NCBI GenBank assembly: GCA_002395235.1
Contig: DGWK01000003.1
Location: 1 to 10,311 of the forward strand
Direction: 5' to 3'
Source: Lachnospiraceae bacterium UBA4260
GTDB lineage: Bacteria; Bacillota; Clostridia; Lachnospirales; Lachnospiraceae
DNA length: 10,311 bases
Of the stretch, positions 5,523-10,311 are shown in pieces (the stretch's first letter is position 1; every line of letters starts with the position of its first letter). The notes under the pieces are model-generated. The model ran no database searches, had not been told where the DNA came from, and saw only the letters and a list, made by a program, of their open reading frames with translations. A program made the translations under genes and the position numbers.

Positions 5523-7061
5523 TTATTTCTTCCTCACCTCATCAAACACATCCGTAATCGCCTTCGAAGGCGCCGCCGTCATATTAGAAACAATGACGTT
5601 AGCCGCAAGGCTGATCAGGAACGCAGGAAGCAGCTCATAAATAGCGAGCCATCCGCCGATCGGGGCGATCAGGAACTTCCAGATGAAGACCATAACCGCG
5701 CCGGCGACCATGCCTGCGATCGCACCCTGCTTGTTGGATCTTCTCCAGAAGAGAGCCAGCAGCATCTGCGGTCCGAAGGCCGCGCCAAAGCCCGCCCATG
5801 CAAAGGATACGACTCTGAATACCGAACTGTTCGGATTCCAGGCCAGAACTACGGCGATGGCCGCAATGGCGATGACGGTAAGTCTGGCCGCTCTCATCTG
5901 CTGGCGGCTGGTGAGCTTGATGCCCATGAATTCCTGTACAAGGTCCTGGGAGACGCTGGAAGCCGCCGCAAGCAGCTGGGAGTCCGCAGTGGACATGGTC
6001 GCCGCCAGGATACCCGACAGGATGATACCTGCGAACAGCGCGAAGATGACGCCGTTCTGGCTCATCAGGTTGGCCATCTGAATGATGACGGTCTCCGATT
6101 CGGAGCTTGTGGTGAGCATGGGGATCGTGCCGGTCAGGGATACGCTGTAGCCGATGACGCCGATAAATACTGCAATACCCATGGAAATCACGACCCAGAC
6201 GAAAGCAATCCTGCGGGAGAGCACCAGCTCTTCCTCATTTCGGATTCCCATGAATCGGAGAAGGATATGGGGCATGCCAAAATAGCCAAGGCCCCAGGCA
6301 AGTGTGGACACGATACTGAAGATTCCGAAGGAACCCGCCGTCCCCGTAGCCGCGTTGTATCCCTGCGTGAGATTGAGATAGCCGGGAAGAGCCTTCGCAT
6401 TTTCCACTACTGCCCCCATGCCGCCGGCTTTGTCAATTCCGAAGAAAACGATGATGATCAGCGCGATCGTCATGAAAATACTCTGGACAAGGTCCGTTGT
6501 GGAAACGGCCAGGAAGCCGCCCATGGTGGTGTAAGCGATGATGATCAGTGCGCCGACGATCATGGCCACATGGTAATTAAATCCGAAAAGGCTGTTGAAC
6601 ATGGTGCCGACCGCCTTGAAGCCGGACGCGGTATAAGGAATAAAGAATACCAGGATGATGACTGCCGCGATGCAGGAAAGGATGTGCTTATCATCTCTGT
6701 ATCTTCTCGCATAGAAATCCGGGATTGTGAACGCCCCGATCCTCTCGGAATAGCGGCGCAGAAGTCTCGCCACCAGAAGGAAGTTGAGGTAGGTGCCGAT
6801 CGAGAGACCGACTGCCGTCCAGGTTACTTCCGCAAGACCCGCGATATAGGCCAGTCCGGGCAGGCCCATCAGAAGGTAGCTGCTCATGTCCGAGGCCTCG
6901 GCGCTCATAGCCGTGACAACCGGTCCGAGTGAGCGGCCGCCGATATAGAAGCCGTCGGATGTTTCGGTGGCGCCTTTTCTGTTAAAGAGCGCTCCGATGG
7001 CTAGCATTCCCGCCATGTACAGAATAATAGTTACAATGATCAAGATTTGTGCTGATGTCAT
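5523..7061 (-). CDS. putP: Sodium/solute symporter, PutP-type (probable Na+/proline symporter)
   Basis: This is a 512-aa membrane transporter of the SSS family (LeuT fold), normal length for PutP (about 500 aa), with a dozen or so hydrophobic segments. Family hallmarks: GFYIGGRSLGP at 37-47, the first-helix motif AMSAEASDMSSYLLMGLPG (51-69) with Ser57 and Asp58 corresponding to the sodium/proline-site region of E. coli PutP, GYFGMPHILLRFMGI (259-273), and MSTADSQLL at 356-364, where Ser and Thr of helix 9 help bind sodium in PutP. It should import proline with sodium, for carbon, nitrogen or osmoprotection; substrate is by family resemblance only. The ATG has GGAG seven bases upstream. A TetR-type regulator gene lies upstream on the same strand, with a promoter and palindrome between them. 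Confidence 0.9.
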   Translation of the reverse strand: MTSAQILIIVTIILYMAGMLAIGALFNRKGATETSDGFYIGGRSLGPVVTAMSAEASDMSSYLLMGLPGLAYIAGLAEVTWTAVGLSIGTYLNFLLVARLLRRYSERIGAFTIPDFYARRYRDDKHILSCIAAVIILVFFIPYTASGFKAVGTMFNSLFGFNYHVAMIVGALIIIAYTTMGGFLAVSTTDLVQSIFMTIALIIIVFFGIDKAGGMGAVVENAKALPGYLNLTQGYNAATGTAGSFGIFSIVSTLAWGLGYFGMPHILLRFMGIRNEEELVLSRRIAFVWVVISMGIAVFIGVIGYSVSLTGTIPMLTTSSESETVIIQMANLMSQNGVIFALFAGIILSGILAATMSTADSQLLAAASSVSQDLVQEFMGIKLTSRQQMRAARLTVIAIAAIAVVLAWNPNSSVFRVVSFAWAGFGAAFGPQMLLALFWRRSNKQGAIAGMVAGAVMVFIWKFLIAPIGGWLAIYELLPAFLISLAANVIVSNMTAAPSKAITDVFDEVRKK

Positions 7062-7137
7062 AGCATTTCTCCATTCCCCCTCGCCTTGCGGCGATTATTA
7101 TCTCCGGGCATTCGGAATTCCGCCCGGACAATTACGC

Positions 7138-7166
7138 ATTATAGCACAAGAGAAGCCGGAATAAAA
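7138..7166 (-). promoter_or_regulatory. Candidate putP promoter
   Basis: On the minus strand an extended -10, TGCTATAAT (hexamer 7138-7143), lies about 70-80 bases before the putP start. The -35 position (7161-7166) reads TTTTAT and is weak at 17-base spacing, but the TG extension can compensate. A perfect palindrome lies just upstream of it. Confidence 0.6.
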
Positions 7167-7173
7167 TACAGAA

Positions 7174-7201
7174 CGGTGTATAGAACGTATTCTATACACC
7201 G
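7174..7201. promoter_or_regulatory. Perfect 12-bp inverted repeat between tetR and putP
   Basis: CGGTGTATAGAA (7174-7185) and TTCTATACACCG (7190-7201) are exact reverse complements around a four-base centre. On the minus strand it is followed by TTCTGTATTTTATT, so it may be the tetR terminator. Alternatively it is an operator for the neighbouring TetR-type protein, centred about 57 bases upstream of the predicted putP transcription start. Size and perfect symmetry fit TetR-type sites, while the only moderate U-tract weakens the terminator reading. Confidence 0.6.
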
Positions 7202-7294
7202 CATCTCTATTCTTCAAGAATCTTCTTTATTTAAGCTGATTTTTGACTGTACGCAACACTAAATCATAATTCATTCGAAAGTCAATACATTTTG

Positions 7295-7888
7295 TCATTC
7301 TGTCTTTTGACGGAAGTTTTCAAGGAACATCGGCGTCATCCTGTCGGCATAAGATACCAGGGAATACTCGCCGCCGCACAGGCACCAGTCGTACATGAGA
7401 GCCCTCTCCCACATGGCATACGCTTTGATGATCTCGCTGGCCGTGCAGTCCGACCGCAGCTCTCCCTGCTTTTGCCCTTCTGTTATGATCTCGCGCAGGA
7501 TGCGGAAGTATGTCCTGTTGCGGTCCAGCAGATGTTTCTCTCCCTGCGCCTGCAACTGCGTGGACAGAAGCCCCGAGAGCAGGTCGCGCGAGATGCTGTC
7601 CTCGATCATCACGAACAGCTCGTGATTGAGAAAAATCAATTTGTCTGCCGCGCCCATGGACGGGTCAAGGGTTTCCCTGAGCTTCTCGTACTTCTCGTCG
7701 AAGACATAGGCGAGCGTTCCCAGCAGGGCGTCTTTTCCGTCAAAATAGTGATAGAAGGACCCTCTCGAAGTCCCGGACGCGAAAATGATATCCTCTATGG
7801 TCGTTGCGTCGTAGCCGTTCTCATAAAAAAGTTTCCATGCTGCGGAGATGATCTTCCCCTTCGTGTTGCGCGTGTTCTTCTTTGGCAT
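7295..7888 (-). CDS. TetR/AcrR-family transcriptional regulator
   Basis: This 197-aa protein has a TetR-type DNA-binding domain at about 8-55: the helix-turn-helix is TTIEDIIFASGTSRGSFYHYF (about 29-49) followed by the usual GKDALL. The remaining ~140 residues form the helical dimerisation and ligand-binding domain, whose sequence does not reveal the ligand. Length is typical (about 190-200 aa). The start ATG is preceded by GAAGGTG. It lies directly upstream of putP on the same strand, 233 bases away, and diverges from the methyltransferase gene. It may regulate putP, itself or the methyltransferase; the palindrome at 7174-7201 is the best candidate site. The function is not otherwise predictable. 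Confidence 0.92.
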   Translation of the reverse strand: MPKKNTRNTKGKIISAAWKLFYENGYDATTIEDIIFASGTSRGSFYHYFDGKDALLGTLAYVFDEKYEKLRETLDPSMGAADKLIFLNHELFVMIEDSISRDLLSGLLSTQLQAQGEKHLLDRNRTYFRILREIITEGQKQGELRSDCTASEIIKAYAMWERALMYDWCLCGGEYSLVSYADRMTPMFLENFRQKTE

Positions 7889-7985
7889 AATGCACCTTCA
7901 AATCCCGTGTCAGAGTTGCGTTTTCCTGTTTTTCAGTGTATCTTTGTTGAGTACCATTCAAGGCTCGCAGAGCGGGCCGCTGCGC

Positions 7986-8029
7986 CGCGTGCGGGCTGCC
8001 CTTTGGCAGCATCTTCCTTTCCGCACGCG
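7986..8029. promoter_or_regulatory. GC-rich hairpin upstream of tetR
   Basis: CGCGTGCGG (7986-7994) pairs with CCGCACGCG (8021-8029), and directly inside GCTGCC (7995-8000) pairs with GGCAGC (8005-8010) around a CTTT loop, leaving a ten-base bulge (8011-8020) on one side. That makes a 15-bp bulged stem in the tetR-methyltransferase gap. No T-tract follows on either strand, so it is not a standard terminator. Its role is unknown. Confidence 0.5.
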
Positions 8030-8045
8030 TGTGCATCGAATAACT

Positions 8046-8121
8046 CAGTGGGGGATTGTCACCCGCCGCCGAGAAAGTTTGTTGCTTCCCACCGCCTGTA
8101 GAGGCGGGGGCATCCCCCCTG
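8046..8121. repeat. Palindromic element upstream of the methyltransferase gene
   Basis: CAGTGGGGGAT at 8046-8056 mirrors ATCCCCCCTG (8112-8121), and CCCGCC (8062-8067) mirrors GGCGGG (8103-8108). A competing local hairpin, CCGCCT-GTAG-AGGCGG, occupies 8092-8107. The arrangement permits two alternative folds. On the minus strand GGCGGTGGGAAGC loosely recalls the GGGCGGGGAAGCC core of the repeat array at 5175-5510, but the similarity is too weak to call it a family member. Confidence 0.45.
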
Positions 8122-8152
8122 TGTTATTCTACTATAAACAGTAACATTTAAT

Positions 8153-8175
8153 ATAGAAACTTTCAGATAGAAACT
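8153..8175. repeat. Direct repeat ATAGAAACT before the methyltransferase ribosome binding site
   Basis: ATAGAAACT occurs at 8153-8161 and 8167-8175, 14 bases apart, just before the GGAGAG ribosome binding site at 8181-8186. The flanks ATATAG and CTATAT (8151-8179) also form an inverted repeat. TATAGAA is shared with the palindrome at 7174-7201. It might be a regulator site overlapping the transcription start; this is speculative. Confidence 0.3.
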
Positions 8176-8196
8176 ATATAGGAGAGCGAAAAAAAT

Positions 8197-9069
8197 ATGT
8201 GGATTGCAGATTCCTGGAAAGATTATCAGGTACTGGATACTTCCGACGGCGAGAAACTGGAACTTTGGGGCGGCTACAAGCTGATCCGCCCGGACCCGCA
8301 GGTGATCTGGAAGACGCCGCGCGGCAGAGAATGGAGAAACCCCAACGCCCATTACCACCGCAGCAATAAAGGCGGCGGCGAGTGGGAGTTCAGAGACCTC
8401 CCCGAGGAGTGGACGATCCACTACAGGGATCTCTCCTTCAGGCTCAAGCCCTTTAACTTCAAGCACACGGGGCTCTTCCCCGAGCAGGCGGTCAACTGGG
8501 ACTGGTTCAGCGAGATCATCCGAGACGCCGTCGCGTCCGGCAAAAAAGTGAAGGTCCTCAACCTCTTTGCCTACACCGGCGGTGCCACCGTCGCGGCCGC
8601 CAAGGCCGGAGCCGCCGTCACCCATGTCGACGCCGCCAAGGGAATGGTCACCTGGGCCAGAGAGAACGCCTCCATTTCAGGACTGGAGGACGCCCCGATC
8701 CGCTGGCTGGTGGACGACTGCGGAAAATTTGTGGAGCGCGAGATCCGAAGAGGCAACACCTATGACGCGATCATCATGGATCCTCCGTCTTACGGACGCG
8801 GCCCCAAGGGTGAGATCTGGAAGATTCAGGACAGCATTTATCCTTTCCTTATGAACGCCTGCAAGCTCCTGTCCGATGACCCGCTCTTCGTGCTGGTCAA
8901 TTCCTACACCACAGGACTGCAGCCCGCAGTGCTCTCCTATCTCCTGCATACCGCCATAGACAAAAGGCACCGCGGAACGGTCGAGGCCGCCGAGATCGGT
9001 CTGCCCGTTGTCGGAAATGGTCTGATCCTTCCCTGCGGCGCAGCCGGAAGGTGGACCGCGTCAAAATAG
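8197..9069 (+). CDS. Class I SAM-dependent methyltransferase, RlmI/COG1092-like
   Basis: This 290-aa protein has a Rossmann-fold methyltransferase domain from about 95 onward: the SAM-binding motif VLNLFAYTGG at 119-128, an acidic Asp145 (THVDAAKGM) for the SAM ribose, LVDDCGKFV (171-179), and the catalytic-loop motif DPPSYGRG (195-202). The N-terminal ~95 residues resemble the region before the catalytic domain in RlmI-type rRNA methyltransferases (HTGLFPEQAVNWDWF at 90-104), but the PUA RNA-binding domain of RlmI is absent. It probably methylates RNA; the base and target cannot be inferred. The start ATG has GGAGAG about ten bases upstream. It is the only plus-strand gene in the window, is divergent from tetR, and ends at a terminator shared with the alarmone synthetase gene. 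Confidence 0.88.
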   Translation: MWIADSWKDYQVLDTSDGEKLELWGGYKLIRPDPQVIWKTPRGREWRNPNAHYHRSNKGGGEWEFRDLPEEWTIHYRDLSFRLKPFNFKHTGLFPEQAVNWDWFSEIIRDAVASGKKVKVLNLFAYTGGATVAAAKAGAAVTHVDAAKGMVTWARENASISGLEDAPIRWLVDDCGKFVEREIRRGNTYDAIIMDPPSYGRGPKGEIWKIQDSIYPFLMNACKLLSDDPLFVLVNSYTTGLQPAVLSYLLHTAIDKRHRGTVEAAEIGLPVVGNGLILPCGAAGRWTASK

Positions 9070-9101
9070 TCTGCAGTTTGAGTAAAACGAATAATATAAA
9101 G

Positions 9102-9137
9102 ATGCCCTTTCCCGGTGAACCCACCGGGAAAGGGCAT
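9102..9137. terminator. Bidirectional terminator between converging genes
   Basis: A perfect 16-bp stem (9102-9117 with 9122-9137) closes an AACC loop. TTCTTTTGTTT follows on the plus strand, and CTTTATATTATTCG on the minus strand. It lies about 30 bases after the methyltransferase stop and ten bases after the synthetase stop, so it can end both converging transcripts. Confidence 0.9.
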
Positions 9138-9146
9138 TTCTTTTGT

Positions 9147-9884
9147 TTACTGTTTCTTTTCGCTTTCTGGGACCTCGCTCCGCTCGATCCTCTCACGGAT
9201 CTGGAGCATTCTCCTGTCGAGCTGATTGATCAGATCCGCGCTGTAGCGCAGCTCCTCTACTATGATCTCAGCGTTGCTGATCTCTCTCTTGTACTTCATC
9301 TTGTGTTCGACGCTGGCCCAGAAGTCCATCGCGATGGTCCGAAACTGAACCTCCACATTCATGTACTTCTTTTCGCTCGCCAGAAAGATCGGAACGCGGA
9401 GGATCAGGTGAAGGCTCCGGTAGCCGTTCTCTTTTGGGGAGGAAATGTAGTCCTTCTCCTGAAGGATCTCAACATCATCCTGCACATCAAAGGAATCTCT
9501 GATGCTGTAAATGTCGTCGATGAAGGAACAGATCACTCTGATTCCGGCCACGTCGTTGATCGTGTTCTCAATATTTTCGACAGTAAAGGGAACTCCCTTC
9601 ACTTTGAGCTTGCCGTAAATGCTCTTAGGCGATTTGAGTCTGCTTTTAATGTACTCGAAAGGATTTCTCTTATTTTTCAGCGCCATCTCTTTGTTGAGGA
9701 TCTCCAGCTTGGTCCTCACCTGGGACATCGCGCAGTCGAAGTACATCATCATTGTATCAAACTGCTCCGCCTGTTCCGTGATCTGCAGAATGCGTCCGAC
9801 ATCCTCATCGGTCATGGAATCATTTCCGTAGTAACCGATGTCATACTTTTCGTCACCTGTCAACCTCTGTTCCTCCTTCAGCAT
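9147..9884 (-). CDS. relQ: Small alarmone synthetase, RelQ/YjbM-type GTP pyrophosphokinase
   Basis: It transfers pyrophosphate from ATP to GTP or GDP to make (p)ppGpp. The 245-aa protein has only the RelA/SpoT synthetase domain (about 75-200): IKSRLKSPKSIYGK (79-92) for ATP binding, NDVAGIRVIC (110-119), ENGYRSLHL (152-160) with the guanine-stacking Tyr155, and VEVQFRT (177-183) with the catalytic Glu178, then VEHKMKYK (192-199). No HD hydrolase or TGS domain is present, so it is a small, synthesis-only enzyme. The length is close to the family (about 210-250 aa). The start is uncertain. The ATG at 9884 has a weak GGAG six bases away, partly inside a hairpin, whereas TTG at 9863 has AAGGAGG exactly eight bases upstream. 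Confidence 0.93.
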   Translation of the reverse strand: MLKEEQRLTGDEKYDIGYYGNDSMTDEDVGRILQITEQAEQFDTMMMYFDCAMSQVRTKLEILNKEMALKNKRNPFEYIKSRLKSPKSIYGKLKVKGVPFTVENIENTINDVAGIRVICSFIDDIYSIRDSFDVQDDVEILQEKDYISSPKENGYRSLHLILRVPIFLASEKKYMNVEVQFRTIAMDFWASVEHKMKYKREISNAEIIVEELRYSADLINQLDRRMLQIRERIERSEVPESEKKQ

Positions 9885-9893
9885 TATGAACTC

Positions 9894-9911
9894 CGGCCCG
9901 TGCGGCCGGCA
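9894..9911 (-). promoter_or_regulatory. Hairpin over the upstream ribosome binding site of relQ
   Basis: CCGGCC (minus strand) pairs with GGCCGG around a five-base loop just before the GGAG that would serve the ATG at 9884; two of the GGAG bases are in the stem. It has no U-tract. It could weaken translation from that ATG and favour the TTG start at 9863. Confidence 0.45.
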
Positions 9912-9969
9912 TAATTCTTATTCCTGTTTATTAAAAGCTCGAAATGTGAGCCTTTTTTACCGCTAGATG

Positions 9970-9998
9970 ATTATATCAAACCGGAGGTCGTTTTTGAA
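9970..9998 (-). promoter_or_regulatory. Candidate relQ promoter
   Basis: On the minus strand, TTCAAA (9993-9998) and a perfect TATAAT (9970-9975) are separated by 17 bases. It lies about 85 bases before the synthetase start and downstream of the tuf terminator, so the gene probably has its own transcription unit. Confidence 0.65.
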
Positions 9999-10084
9999 GT
10001 AAAATTAACTAATCAAAGTAGCGAAAATCATTAAATATTCGTAAACTTATACAAATCTATGTAAAGAACAAAAGATTAACGCAA

Positions 10085-10118
10085 GAGCCCCGATACTCCT
10101 CTCAGAGTATCGGGGCTC
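10085..10118 (-). terminator. Intrinsic terminator of tuf
   Basis: A perfect 14-bp stem (GAGCCCCGATACTC, 10085-10098, with 10105-10118) closes a six-base loop. It lies about 55 bases after the tuf stop. On the minus strand TTGCGTTAATCTTTTG follows, a loose U-rich tail. Confidence 0.88.
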
Positions 10119-10170
10119 GAATCGTTTAACTATTCAGACTGTTAACAGACCTGTATATGCTTCGTTCAAA

Positions 10171-10311
10171 TTATTCAATAACGGTAGCAACACGGCCGGA
10201 ACCAACAGTACGGCCACCTTCACGGATAGCGAAAGTAAGACCCTGCTCCATAGCGATGGGGTGGATCAGCTCGATGGTCATCTCGACGTGGTCGCCGGGC
10301 ATGCACATCTC
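10171..10311 (-). CDS. tuf: Elongation factor Tu, C-terminal 46 residues (partial)
   Basis: Reading leftward from 10311, the frame gives EMCMPGDHVEMTIELIHPIA and ends FAIREGGRTVGSGRVATVIE, the classic C-terminus of EF-Tu domain 3 (the FAIREGGRTVGAG motif, here GSG). The gene continues beyond the right edge. EF-Tu delivers aminoacyl-tRNA to the ribosome. In many bacteria tuf closes the str operon directly before rpsJ; here a terminator follows and rpsJ is about 6.2 kb away. Confidence 0.97.
   Translation of the reverse strand, partial: EMCMPGDHVEMTIELIHPIAMEQGLTFAIREGGRTVGSGRVATVIE

Noticed and set aside
6267..6932. 221-codon plus-strand frame opposite putP
   Set aside because: Charged Asp/His-rich sequence typical of the reverse frame of a hydrophobic membrane-protein gene; the symporter is clear on the other strand.
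7292..8101. 269-codon plus-strand frame opposite tetR
   Set aside because: Antisense to a clear TetR regulator and running through GC-rich hairpins; no family match.
8059..8625. 188-codon minus-strand frame opposite the methyltransferase start
   Set aside because: Low-complexity Gly/Val/Glu-rich sequence opposite a well-supported gene.

Overview
The window looks like a chromosomal segment of a low-to-mid GC Firmicute, most likely class Clostridia and probably Lachnospiraceae. The basis is the ribosomal protein sequences (an L22 with a long N-terminal extension, the Clostridia style of S10, L2 and L3), strong AAGGAGG-type ribosome binding sites, TTGAAA/TATAAT-type promoters and the gene content. 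This placement comes from recognising protein families by eye, not from a search.

Positions 1-3956 (minus strand) hold the start of the S10 ribosomal protein operon, read right to left: rpsJ, rplC, rplD, rplW, rplB, rpsS, rplV and the first seven codons of rpsC. The spacing is tight (rplD and rplW share one base) except for an unusual 322-base gap between rpsJ and rplC that looks like structured RNA. Upstream of rpsJ lie a long leader (about 430 nt from the furthest promoter) with at least two stable hairpins and three candidate sigma-A promoters.

Positions 4430-5520 contain no convincing gene. This is an island of intergenic repeats: a CCTTCGCGCG motif in three copies, a large imperfect palindrome (4501-4610), two tandem inverted repeats of 71-base period (4667-4783), a nested set of GTTGGA...TGCCCCCAT repeats (4806-5097), and an array (5175-5510) that is visibly related to the 4501-4610 palindrome and carries the probable putP terminator.

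Positions 5523-9884 hold four accessory genes: a sodium/solute symporter of the PutP type (minus), a TetR-family regulator (minus), a divergent SAM-dependent methyltransferase of the RlmI/COG1092 type (plus), and a small (p)ppGpp synthetase of the RelQ/YjbM type (minus). The last two converge on a shared bidirectional terminator. At 10171-10311 is the C-terminal end of tuf (EF-Tu, minus), followed by its terminator.

In many bacteria tuf lies immediately upstream of rpsJ. Here about 6.2 kb of transport, regulatory, RNA-modification and stringent-response genes plus repeats separates the two, so the S10 operon depends on its own promoters. I see no defence system, phage, CRISPR array, tRNA or other previously undescribed multi-gene system. 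The unusual material is in the non-coding DNA.
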